NCBI RefSeq assembly: GCF_001418655.1
Contig: NZ_LIQZ01000204.1
Location: forward strand, 1 to 48,313
DNA from: Streptomyces phaeochromogenes
GTDB taxonomy: Bacteria; Actinomycetota; Actinomycetes; Streptomycetales; Streptomycetaceae
Direction: 5' to 3'
Length of the DNA stretch: 48,313 nt
The notes beneath the pieces were generated by a model. The model saw only the letters and a list, made by a program, of their open reading frames with translations, did not search any database and was not told where the DNA came from. Below are positions 1 to 7,682 of this stretch, piece by piece. The translations under genes were made by a program, and so were the position numbers. Each line of letters starts with the position of its first letter. Within the stretch, counting starts at the first letter, position 1.

Positions 1-40
1 GCGCGGGGAACTGCGCGGCCGACCACAGCACACCCGCACC
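1..40. repeat. Interspersed intergenic repeat, copy 1 (cut by window edge)
   Basis: The first 17 bases, GCGCGGGGAACTGCGCG, are identical to 28811-28827, and the similarity continues through to a shared CCCGCACC at base 40. The second copy is preceded by a GCCCC/GGGGC hairpin; here that part would lie outside the window. It is a short non-coding repeat of the kind scattered between Streptomyces genes, probably a transcript-end structure. Its function is not known to me. Confidence 0.6.
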
Positions 41-277
41 TGCACCGCCGCCCCCAACACCGGCACCCCGAGCGGCGCAGGACTTCGGGACCAACTCCTC
101 CACGAGGGTGCTCTTCGCCGCCGAGCAGGCCTCCCTGCTCCCTCGCACAAGGTTCATCTCTCCCGGCCCAGAAGGCACTTACGCCTCCCTCCCCGCTTCC
201 TGCCTCATCTCGACCGAAGCGGCGAGATCAGTTGATGTTCACTCAGTAACAGCATCTACGGACTCCGGTCACAACTC
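41..277. other. Non-coding stretch upstream of the beta-helix gene
   Basis: No reading frame here has convincing Streptomyces third-position G/C bias together with a ribosome binding site. The base composition becomes less G+C-rich from about 200 onward, as expected for a promoter region. I see nothing else that can be named. Confidence 0.4.
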
Positions 278-306
278 TTGACGTGTGGTTCACGTGGATG
301 AAGCAT
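278..306 (+). promoter_or_regulatory. Possible promoter of the beta-helix protein gene
   Basis: A -35-like TTGACG at 278-283 is followed after 17 bases by AAGCAT at 301-306, a partial match to a vegetative -10 box. The coding start lies 66 bases downstream. This is a motif match only; no transcript start is known. Confidence 0.3.
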
Positions 307-372
307 TCATCGGCGAGAGAGCGCTCCCAGAACCCCCCACCGTTCATTTCATGAACCAGGAGTGTCGCCCCC

Positions 373-2163
373 ATGAGCCCTTCCCCCACAGATTCCTCGT
401 CCTCCGGCAGAGCTCCCCTCGCCCGCCGGTCGGTTCTCGGCGCCGTGGCCGCGGCGGCAGCCGCGCCGGGGCTGCTCGCCCTGTCGTCGTCGGCATCCGC
501 AGCTCCCGCCCGGGCCCTGCCGGGAGGTGGCGATCTCGGCCCGAACGTCATCGTCTTCGACCCGTCCACCTCCGGTATCCAGGCCAAGCTGGACCAGATA
601 TTCGCCCAGCAGGAGACCGCGCAGTTCGGCACGGGCCGCTATCAACTGCTGTTCAAGCCGGGCACGTACAACGGGCTCAACGCCCAACTCGGCTTCTACA
701 CCTCCATCGCCGGGCTCGGCCTGTCTCCCGACGACACCTCGATCAACGGGGACGTGACCGTCGACGCGGGCTGGTTCAACGGCAACGCGACCCAGAACTT
801 CTGGCGTTCGGCGGAGAACCTCGCCCTCACCCCGGTCAACGGCACCAACCGCTGGGCGGTCGCGCAGGCCGCTCCGTTCCGGCGCATGCACATCCGGGGC
901 GGTCTCAACCTCTCCCCCAACGGCTACGGCTGGGCCAGCGGCGGCTACATCGCCGACAGCCGCATCGACGGCACGGTCGGTCCGTACTCGCAGCAGCAGT
1001 GGTACACCCGCGACAGCTTTGTGGGCGGCTGGCTCAACGCCGTCTGGAACATGGTGTTCTCGGGCGTCGAGGGCGCACCGGCACAGACCTTCCCGAACCC
1101 GCCGTACACCACGCTCAACACCACGCCGATCTCCCGCGAGAAGCCGTTCCTCTACCTCAACGGCACGGAGTACCGCGTCTTCCTGCCGGAGAAGCGCGTC
1201 AACGCGCGCGGCACCACCTGGGGAAACGGCACGCCCCGCGGTACGTCACTGGCGCTGACGCAGTTCTACGTGGCGAAGCCCGGCGTCAGCGCCGCCACCC
1301 TCAACGAGGCACTCACGCAAGGCCTCCATCTGCTGCTGACGCCGGGGATCTACCACCTCGACCGGCCGATCCAGGTCAACCGTGCCAACACCGTGGTCCT
1401 CGGCCTCGGTTACGCCACTCTGATCCCGGACAACGGTGTCACCGCGCTCAAGGTGGCCGATGTCGACGGCGTCCGCCTCGCGGGCTTCCTCATCGACGCC
1501 GGGCCCGTCAACTCCGCCACGCTGCTGGAGGTCGGCCCCACCGGCGCTTCGGCCGACCACTCCGTCAACCCGACCACGGTGCAGGACGTCTTCATCCGCA
1601 TCGGCGGCGCGGGCGCCGGCAAGGCCACCACCAGCATGGTGATCAACAGCCGCCACACGATCATCGACCACACCTGGGTCTGGCGCGCCGACCACGGCGC
1701 CGGAGTCGGCTGGGAGACCAACCGGGCCGACTACGGCGTCCGCGTCAACGGCAACGACGTGCTGGCCACCGGGCTGTTCGTCGAGCACTTCAACAAGTAC
1801 GACGTCCAGTGGTACGGCCAGGGCGGACGCACCATCTTCTTCCAGAACGAGAAGGCGTACGACGCTCCGAACCAGGCCGCCATCCAGAACGGCACGATCA
1901 AGGGGTACGCGGCCTACAAGGTCGCCGACACCGTGACCACGCACGAGGCATGGGGCATGGGCAGCTACTGCTACTACAACGTCAATCCGGCGATCCTCCA
2001 GCACCACGGATTCGCGACGCCGGTCAATCCGAACGTGAAGTTCCACAACATCATGGTCATCTCGCTGGGCGGTCAGGGTCAGTACGAGCGCGTCATCAAC
2101 GACACGGGCTCGCCGACCTCCGGATCGAACACGGTGCCGTCCGTGGTGACCTCGTACCCGTGA
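373..2163 (+). CDS. Tat-exported right-handed beta-helix protein (596 aa), possible polysaccharide-active enzyme
   Basis: The N-terminus has a twin-arginine signal (ARRSVLG, about residues 18-24), a hydrophobic Ala/Leu stretch and an Ala-rich cleavage region near residue 47, so export of a folded protein is expected. The body is rich in short repeating turns (GVTALKVADVDGVRLAGF and similar) typical of a right-handed parallel beta-helix such as GH55 glucanases or pectate-lyase-like folds. Related Streptomyces proteins are often labelled 'adenylyl cyclase' or 'coagulation factor 5/8 domain protein'; I see neither a cyclase motif nor a discoidin domain, so those names look wrong. AGGAG at 358-362 fixes the start, 10 bases before the ATG. 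It is transcribed toward the sugar ABC operon and separated from it by a strong hairpin. A role in extracellular polysaccharide binding or cleavage is inference. Confidence 0.8.
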   Translation: MSPSPTDSSSSGRAPLARRSVLGAVAAAAAAPGLLALSSSASAAPARALPGGGDLGPNVIVFDPSTSGIQAKLDQIFAQQETAQFGTGRYQLLFKPGTYNGLNAQLGFYTSIAGLGLSPDDTSINGDVTVDAGWFNGNATQNFWRSAENLALTPVNGTNRWAVAQAAPFRRMHIRGGLNLSPNGYGWASGGYIADSRIDGTVGPYSQQQWYTRDSFVGGWLNAVWNMVFSGVEGAPAQTFPNPPYTTLNTTPISREKPFLYLNGTEYRVFLPEKRVNARGTTWGNGTPRGTSLALTQFYVAKPGVSAATLNEALTQGLHLLLTPGIYHLDRPIQVNRANTVVLGLGYATLIPDNGVTALKVADVDGVRLAGFLIDAGPVNSATLLEVGPTGASADHSVNPTTVQDVFIRIGGAGAGKATTSMVINSRHTIIDHTWVWRADHGAGVGWETNRADYGVRVNGNDVLATGLFVEHFNKYDVQWYGQGGRTIFFQNEKAYDAPNQAAIQNGTIKGYAAYKVADTVTTHEAWGMGSYCYYNVNPAILQHHGFATPVNPNVKFHNIMVISLGGQGQYERVINDTGSPTSGSNTVPSVVTSYP

Positions 2164-2190
2164 CCGGACCACCGTGAGGGACCGGTAGGG

Positions 2191-2225
2191 GGCGGGAGGC
2201 GGGAAATCCACCCCCGCCTCCCGCC
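2191..2225. terminator. Hairpin between convergent beta-helix and permease genes
   Basis: A 13-base stem (2191-2203 pairs with 2213-2225) encloses a 9-base loop. The 3' arm continues into further CCTCCCG heptamer repeats up to about 2237. It lies between two converging genes and can end transcription from both sides. Confidence 0.65.
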
Positions 2226-2244
2226 TCCCGCCTCCCGAGGGACG

Positions 2245-3084
2245 TCACTTCACCGACCCGGCCATAACTCCCTGCACAAAGTGCTTCTGGAAGGCGAAGA
2301 ACACCACCACCGGCACCACCAGTGACAGAAACGCCCCGGGCGCGAGCACATCGATGTTGCTGCCGAACTGCCGGATCTGCGACTGGAGTTCAACCGTCAA
2401 CGGCTGCGAGGAACTGTCGGCGAAGAGCAGCGCGACCAGCATGTCGTTCCAGACCCACAGGAACTGGAAGATGGCGAGGGAGGCGATGGCCGGACGCCCG
2501 ACCGGCAGCACGAGCCGCGTGAAGATCCGCCACTCCCCGCCCCCGTCCATCCGCGCCGCCTCCAGCATCTCCTTCGGCATCTCGGCGAAGTAGTTCCGCA
2601 GCAGGAAGATCGCGAACGGCAGCCCGTAGGAGACGTGGAACAGCACGACTCCGGGAATCGTGCCGAACAGCCCCATCTGCCCGAAGAGTTTGGCCACCGG
2701 CAGCAGCCCGATCTGCACGGGCACCACCAACAGCGCGACCACCAGCAGGAAAAGGGGATCACGGCCGGGGAAGTCCAGCCAGGCGAAGGCGTACCCGGCG
2801 AGCGCGGCGATGACCACGACGAGGAATGTGGTCGGCACCGAGATCAGCACGGTGTTCCAGAACGCCTGCGTCATCCCCGAATTGCCCAGCAGTGCCGAGT
2901 AGTTGTCGAAGGACAGCTGCCCGGGAGAGGCCAGCGCGGTCCACCAGCCACCCGTCGCGGTCTCCTGCGCGGACCGCAGCGAGGAGAGGAACAGCCCGGC
3001 GAGCGGAGTGAGCCAGACCAGGCCGATCACCACCAGGAACGCCTGCACGAGGCTGCTCGCGAGCCCCCGCCTGATCGCGTTCAT
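2245..3084 (-). CDS. Sugar ABC transporter inner-membrane permease, MalG type (279 aa)
   Basis: This is a binding-protein-dependent transport permease of the carbohydrate uptake family. After a short cytoplasmic N-terminus there are six hydrophobic segments, and the cytoplasmic EAA loop EAARMDGGGEWRIF, which docks on the transport ATPase, is intact. The ATG at 3084 overlaps the TGA of the upstream permease (ATGA), so the two are translationally coupled. It is the last gene of a four-gene minus-strand operon (alpha-glucosidase, binding protein, two permeases). No ATPase gene lies beside it; in Streptomyces the shared ATPase MsiK usually energises such importers. Substrate is probably an alpha-glucoside, inferred from the linked hydrolase. 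Confidence 0.9.
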   Translation of the reverse strand: MNAIRRGLASSLVQAFLVVIGLVWLTPLAGLFLSSLRSAQETATGGWWTALASPGQLSFDNYSALLGNSGMTQAFWNTVLISVPTTFLVVVIAALAGYAFAWLDFPGRDPLFLLVVALLVVPVQIGLLPVAKLFGQMGLFGTIPGVVLFHVSYGLPFAIFLLRNYFAEMPKEMLEAARMDGGGEWRIFTRLVLPVGRPAIASLAIFQFLWVWNDMLVALLFADSSSQPLTVELQSQIRQFGSNIDVLAPGAFLSLVVPVVVFFAFQKHFVQGVMAGSVK

Positions 3085-4445
3085 CGCTGACTCCCTCGGA
3101 AACGGCGGACGTTGAAGACCATGGCGGGGATGACCAGGAGAAGGAGCAGCACTCCCAGCGCGCTGCCCAGGCCCTGGTTGTTGCCGCCGCCGAAGGACAC
3201 CAGCCACATCTGGGTGGCGAGCACGGTGGCGTCCTCCTGCACCGGTCCCGGCGCGATGATGTAGACGAGGTCGAAGACCTTCATCACGTTGATCACCAGG
3301 GTCACGAAGACCACGGTGAGGACGGGCGCGAGCAGCGGCACGGTGATCCGTCGGAAGATCTGCCACTCGTTGGCGCCGTCCATCCGGGCCGCCTCCAGCG
3401 CGTCACGCGGCAGGGCGGCGAGCCCGGCCCCGATCAGCACCATCGCGAAGCCGGTCCAGATCCACAGGTACGCGCCGATGATGGCGGGCGTGACGAGCGC
3501 GGGACCGAGCCAGGAGATGCCCTCGTACGGCGCGGCGAAGTTCGAGGCGGGCAGCCGCACGGTGTACGAGCCCGGATCGAGGCCCTTGAAGCGGAAGGAG
3601 CCGTCGGCCGCGGTGGTGGCGCTCGCGACCGCCTTTCCGTCGCGCACCGCCTCGGCCTTCATCCCCGGCAGCCCGCTCTCCGTCCTGTCGACCTTGCCCT
3701 GCTCCCCTCCCCCGCCCCGTGTGAAGTCCAGGTAGACGACGCCGCGCAGTTCGTCGGCCGACGCCTTCCGCCCGGACGCCGGGTACGCCGGCCGCGCGTC
3801 CCCGGGCAGGTCCTCGGCGCGTACGCCCACCAGGCCGAGCCCGACGGTGTCGCCGGGAGACGCGGCGGCCGTCGTACCGTACGAGCCGTCCGCGGCCTTG
3901 GTCAGGCCCTGGCCGTCGCGGGCCCGGGCGTTCGGGTACGACGACGCGTCCTTGAAGGCGTCGTGCACGGAGACGGCGGCGGCGTTCAGGACGCCCTTCT
4001 CGGGGTCCTCGTCGTATGCGAGGCGGAAGATGATGCCCGCGGCGAGGAAGGAGACGGCCATCGGCATGAACAGCAGGAGTTTGAACGCCGTCGCCCAGCG
4101 GATCTTCTCGACGAGGACGGCCAGGACGAGGCCGAGCCCGGTGAGCAGCGTCGGCGCGACGACGACCCAGATGGCCGTGTTCCGGACGGCCGTGAGCGTG
4201 GCGGGGTCGCGGAACATCTCGGTGTAGTTGTCGCCGCCCACGAACCGGTCACCGGAGGCGTCGAAGAAGCTGCGGCCCACGGAGAACAGCACGGGGTAGA
4301 CGACGAGCGCGCCGAGCAGGAGCAGGGCGGGGAAGACGAACGCGAGGGCGATGACGCGTGCCCGGCGCCGGGCACGGCGTTTGCGTTCGTGGTCGGCCGG
4401 GGCGGCGGGCGGCGGGCTCGCCTCTTTGAGGAGCGTGGCGGTCAC
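3081..4445 (-). CDS. Sugar ABC transporter permease, MalF type, with inserted extracytoplasmic domain (454 aa)
   Basis: A membrane permease partner of the MalG-type protein. Predicted helices lie near residues 31-56, 85-112, 119-143 and 311-342, followed by two more; the EAA loop (EAARMDGANEWQIF) is at about 351-364. Typical family members are near 300 residues. The extra length sits between helices 3 and 4, residues about 145-308, on the outer face by the positive-inside rule. Part of it (about 260-302, ...ADGSFRFKGLDPGSYTV...) looks like a prealbumin/carboxypeptidase-regulatory beta-sandwich. GTG at 4445 is chosen because AAGGG lies 9-10 bases upstream and the hydrophilic, Arg-rich N-terminus follows; it lies 5 bases after the binding-protein stop. 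Permease identity is certain; the role of the insert is unknown. Confidence 0.88.
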   Translation of the reverse strand: MTATLLKEASPPPAAPADHERKRRARRRARVIALAFVFPALLLLGALVVYPVLFSVGRSFFDASGDRFVGGDNYTEMFRDPATLTAVRNTAIWVVVAPTLLTGLGLVLAVLVEKIRWATAFKLLLFMPMAVSFLAAGIIFRLAYDEDPEKGVLNAAAVSVHDAFKDASSYPNARARDGQGLTKAADGSYGTTAAASPGDTVGLGLVGVRAEDLPGDARPAYPASGRKASADELRGVVYLDFTRGGGGEQGKVDRTESGLPGMKAEAVRDGKAVASATTAADGSFRFKGLDPGSYTVRLPASNFAAPYEGISWLGPALVTPAIIGAYLWIWTGFAMVLIGAGLAALPRDALEAARMDGANEWQIFRRITVPLLAPVLTVVFVTLVINVMKVFDLVYIIAPGPVQEDATVLATQMWLVSFGGGNNQGLGSALGVLLLLLVIPAMVFNVRRFRGSQR

Positions 4446-4450
4446 GGCGA

Positions 4451-5779
4451 TCAGCCCTTGTACGCCTTGGCAGCCGCCTGCTCCAGCGCGGCAGCGGTCC
4501 CCTTCGGGTCGGACGGGTCGCGCAGGAAGTCCTGGAGGAGCTTCCACTCGCCGGCGCCCTTGGTGCCACCGAACGCCGCCGGGGCCTGGTCCGACATGTC
4601 GAAGCGGACCGAATCCCCGGCGTCCACCAGGGACTTGGCGGTCTCGCGGGTGATGTCGTCGCCGTAGGAGGCGAGGTCGAGCTTCTTGTTCGGGGAGAGG
4701 AAGCCGCCGACCTCGGCCCAGACCGCGGAGGCCTCGGGGGTCGCAAGGTACTCCAGGAACTCCATGGCGGCCTTCTGGTTCTTGCCGTCCTTGAGGACGA
4801 CGGCCGCGTCGCCGCCGCTGACCACGGGCGCCTTGCCGGTGCCGACCGCGGGGAAGGGGAAGAAGTCCGCGTCCTCGCCGATCTTTTTGCCGAACTGGTC
4901 CTTGGCGACACCGGCCACGAAGTCGCCCTCGTAGACCATGCCCGCCGTGGGCTCGGGCCCGAAGACCTTCTCGACCGAGCCGGGGAAGTCGGTGTTGAGC
5001 GCGCCCTTCTGGCCGCCGGCTATCAGCTCCTTGTCCTTGAAGAGCTTGCCGAGGGTGGTGAGGGCCTCGACCACGGTCGGGTCGGTCCACTTGATCTTGT
5101 GGGCGGCCAGGGCGTCGTACTTCTCGGGTCCTGCCTGCGAGAGGTAGACGTTCTCGAACCAGTCGGTGAGGGTCCAGCCGTCCTGTCCGGCGACGGAGAA
5201 GGCGGCGAGGCCCGACTCCGAGACGGTCTGCCCGGCCTTGAGCATGGCGTCGTACGTCGTCGGTGTCTTGACGCCCGCCTCGTCGAGGGCGTCGGGGCTG
5301 TACCAGACGGTCGACTTGTGGGCGGCCTTGAAGTACAGGCCGTACAGGGTGCCGTCGACGCTGCCGTAGTTCTTCCACACGCTCGCGTAGTTGCTGCCTA
5401 TGGACTGCTGGGCGGTCTTGGAGAGCGGCTTGAGCCAGCCCTCCTTCGCGAACTGCTGGAGCACGCCGACCTGCGGGACCATCACCACGTCGGGGGCGTT
5501 GCCGCCCTCGATCTTGCTGCCGACGACCGTGGAGACGTTGTCACCGGTGGAGGTGAACTGGGTCTTGGCGCCGGTCTTCTCGGCGAACGCGTCCAGGACC
5601 TTCTGGAAGTTCTTCTGCTCGCTGCCGGACCAGACACCGGCCACGTTGATCGTCTGGCCGTTGAGCGGCTTGTCGCCGCCGCCTGCGGAGACGTCGCCGC
5701 CTCCGCAGGCGGTGGCACCGAGGGACAGCGCCAGGGCTATGCAGCTCGTGAGCAGGGTCGTGCGTCGTCGCATCATCAT
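4451..5779 (-). CDS. Sugar-binding lipoprotein of the ABC importer (442 aa)
   Basis: An extracellular solute-binding protein of the maltose/oligosaccharide type (family 1). A type II signal peptide ends at the lipid-modified Cys25 (GATAC), so it is anchored on the outer face of the membrane. Family features include the hinge segment with ALDEAGVKTPTTYDAML and the C-terminal ATPEASAVWAEVGGFLSPNK block. Three consecutive ATG codons (5779, 5776, 5773) follow GAAGGA; 5776 would have the best spacing, and the choice does not affect the mature protein. It lies between the alpha-glucosidase and the permeases and delivers substrate to them. The exact sugar cannot be read from sequence; a malto- or other alpha-glucoside is likely. 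Confidence 0.9.
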   Translation of the reverse strand: MMMRRRTTLLTSCIALALSLGATACGGGDVSAGGGDKPLNGQTINVAGVWSGSEQKNFQKVLDAFAEKTGAKTQFTSTGDNVSTVVGSKIEGGNAPDVVMVPQVGVLQQFAKEGWLKPLSKTAQQSIGSNYASVWKNYGSVDGTLYGLYFKAAHKSTVWYSPDALDEAGVKTPTTYDAMLKAGQTVSESGLAAFSVAGQDGWTLTDWFENVYLSQAGPEKYDALAAHKIKWTDPTVVEALTTLGKLFKDKELIAGGQKGALNTDFPGSVEKVFGPEPTAGMVYEGDFVAGVAKDQFGKKIGEDADFFPFPAVGTGKAPVVSGGDAAVVLKDGKNQKAAMEFLEYLATPEASAVWAEVGGFLSPNKKLDLASYGDDITRETAKSLVDAGDSVRFDMSDQAPAAFGGTKGAGEWKLLQDFLRDPSDPKGTAAALEQAAAKAYKG

Positions 5780-5847
5780 TGATGTCCTTCGAGGGCAGGG
5801 AAATTGACGGGCAGTCAGCCGAGGTGAGTGGTGCGGGAGTCGGCGGC

Positions 5848-7485
5848 TCAGGGGTTGGTGCAGTCGCTGATCCACCAGGCGGCCGTCGAGCCGGGCAGGA
5901 CGCCGGGCGCGCAGGGGCCGCTGGACAACAGAGGGGTGCCGGAGACCGGCGCGGGCGTCGGTGCCGTACCGAAGTTGACGGCGCATACGAGGCCGTCGCC
6001 GCGGACGAAGGCGAGGACGCCGGGCTGGGTGTCCAGCCAGCGCAGCGCGCCCTCGCCCAACTGGGGCAGTCCGGCCCGCAGTTGGAGTCCGTCGCGGTAG
6101 AGGTGCCAGAAGGAGTGGGTGTCGGCGAGGGCGCGGTCGGTGGCGTACTCGGCGAAGTAGGCGGGCTGCGGCAGCCACGGCTTGGCGCTCTCGGCGCCGG
6201 AGGTGAAGCCGAACGGCGAGGCGTGCCCCGACCACGGCAGCGGCACCCGGCAGCCGTCGCGGATCCGGGCGCGGCTCCCGGTGCGGCGGAAGATCGGGTC
6301 GGTGAGCACGTCGTCGGGCAGATCGACGACCTCGGGCAGCCCGAGTTCCTCGCCCTGGTAGATGTACGCGGCTCCGGGCAGCGCCAGCATCAGCAGCGCG
6401 GCGGCGCGGGCGCGGGCGGCACCCAGGCCGCTGCCTTCGGTGCCCAGTTCGCCGTAGCGGGTGACCGTGCGGACCTGGTCGTGGTTGTTGAGGACCCAGG
6501 TGACCGTCGAGCCCGTGCCCGCGATGTCCTGCATGGCGTGGGAGATGACCTTGCGGAAGGCGTCCGCGTTCCAGGGCGCGCTGAGCAGGTCGAAGAAGAA
6601 GGCCTGGTGCAGCTCGTCGTGGCGTACGTACAGGGCGTGTTCGCGGGCGGTCGGCACGGAGACCTCGCCGACGAGCAGCCGCTCCTGGCCGTCGCGGGCG
6701 GTGTACTCCTCGCACACCGACCGCCAGTGCCGCCAGACGTCGTGCACCTCGGGCTGGTTCCAGGCGAGCGGGTTGACCGAGTCGCGGGTGCGGGCGTCGG
6801 CCTCGGGGTCGGGCGAGTCCGGCAGGTCGGGGTGCTTGTAGAGGCCGGCGGCGACGTCGATGCGGAAGCCGTCGACGCCCCGGTCGAGCCAGAAGCGCAG
6901 GGCGTGGTCGAAGTGGGCGCCGACCTCGGGGTTGCGCCAGTTCAGGTCGGGCTGCTCGGTCGTGAACATGTGCAGGTACCACTGGCCGGGGGTGCCGTCC
7001 TGCTCGGTGACCCGGCTCCAGGCGGGGCCGCCGAACATGGAGTGCCAGTTGTTGGGCGGTTCGGACCCGTCCGGGCCCCGGCCGTCGGCGAAGTGGAAGC
7101 GGGCGCGGGCCTCACTGCCCGGTGCCGCGGCCAGTGCCTCCCGGAACCACGGGTGCTCCTCCGAGCAGTGGTTCGGGACGATGTCCAGGAGCACCTTGAT
7201 GCCGAGCCGCCGGGCGTCCGTCATCAGCAGGTCGAACTCGCTGAGGTCACCGAAGACCGGGTCGACGTCGCAGTAGTCGGCCACGTCGTAGCCGTGGTCG
7301 TGCTGCGGCGAGGGGTAGAAGGGGCTCAGCCAGACGCCGTCGACGCCCAGCTTCTTCAGATACGGCAGTCCGGCCCTGACTCCGGCGAGATCGCCGATGC
7401 CGTCCCCGGTGCTGTCCAGAAAGCTCCGGACGTAGACCTGGTAGATCACTGCGTCGCGCCACCAGCGGTGCTTGTCGATCGTCAC
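5848..7485 (-). CDS. GH13 alpha-glucosidase / oligo-1,6-glucosidase-like (545 aa)
   Basis: A cytoplasmic alpha-amylase-superfamily hydrolase with the four conserved regions: DIVPNH (about 101-106), GFRIDVA with nucleophile Asp210, LLVGEVS with acid/base Glu274, and NNHDQ with Asp336. It has no signal peptide, so it would cleave alpha-glucosides after uptake. It heads the operon with the binding protein and permeases. The GTG at 7485 has AGG about 7 bases upstream and begins the conserved TIDKHRWWRDAVIYQVYVRSF-type N-terminus; an in-frame ATG at 7518 lies almost at the predicted transcription start, so it is less likely. It could also be annotated as a trehalose-synthase-like glucosidase; the alpha-glucosidase subfamily fits best. 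Confidence 0.9.
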   Translation of the reverse strand: MTIDKHRWWRDAVIYQVYVRSFLDSTGDGIGDLAGVRAGLPYLKKLGVDGVWLSPFYPSPQHDHGYDVADYCDVDPVFGDLSEFDLLMTDARRLGIKVLLDIVPNHCSEEHPWFREALAAAPGSEARARFHFADGRGPDGSEPPNNWHSMFGGPAWSRVTEQDGTPGQWYLHMFTTEQPDLNWRNPEVGAHFDHALRFWLDRGVDGFRIDVAAGLYKHPDLPDSPDPEADARTRDSVNPLAWNQPEVHDVWRHWRSVCEEYTARDGQERLLVGEVSVPTAREHALYVRHDELHQAFFFDLLSAPWNADAFRKVISHAMQDIAGTGSTVTWVLNNHDQVRTVTRYGELGTEGSGLGAARARAAALLMLALPGAAYIYQGEELGLPEVVDLPDDVLTDPIFRRTGSRARIRDGCRVPLPWSGHASPFGFTSGAESAKPWLPQPAYFAEYATDRALADTHSFWHLYRDGLQLRAGLPQLGEGALRWLDTQPGVLAFVRGDGLVCAVNFGTAPTPAPVSGTPLLSSGPCAPGVLPGSTAAWWISDCTNP

Positions 7486-7515
7486 CCGTTGACCTGTCTG
7501 TGCGTGCCTCCGGTT

Positions 7516-7554
7516 ATGCATGCATGTTAAGTAGCCGTGTCGCGCAGGTGTCAA
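7516..7554 (-). promoter_or_regulatory. Promoter and candidate operator of the alpha-glucosidase operon
   Basis: Read on the minus strand, a consensus -35 TTGACA (7554-7549) is separated by 18 bases from TTAACA (7530-7525). The perfect palindrome ATGCATGCAT (7516-7525) overlaps the -10 end and the expected start point, a usual place for a repressor site. The coding start is about 30 bases downstream. Confidence 0.5.
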
Positions 7555-7595
7555 CGAGTTGGCGGAGAGTCCTCAGAAATTGGGGTTTAATAACA

Positions 7596-7609
7596 GGATA
7601 TTTCTATCC
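7596..7609. promoter_or_regulatory. Inverted repeat in A+T-rich intergenic region
   Basis: GGATA (7596-7600) and TATCC (7605-7609) flank TTTC. It lies in an unusually A+T-rich stretch (about 7570-7615) upstream of the alpha-glucosidase promoter. It could be a protein-binding site or a weak terminator after the orphan binding-protein gene. Confidence 0.25.
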
Positions 7610-7636
7610 AATGAGACCGAAGGTGAGACGCGCGCG

Positions 7637-7651
7637 TTACCTAACAAGTAA
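7637..7651. promoter_or_regulatory. Palindrome matching the PadR-locus operator, site 2
   Basis: TTACCTAACAAGTAA, extended to GTTAC...GTAAC at 7636-7652. Its core TACCTAACA.GTA matches the reverse complement of the palindrome at 9016-9030 at 12 of 13 positions. It lies upstream of the alpha-glucosidase operon and just past the end of the orphan binding-protein gene. Confidence 0.45.
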
Positions 7652-7682
7652 CTAGGAACCGTCGAGTGCGAGGGAAGAAGGC

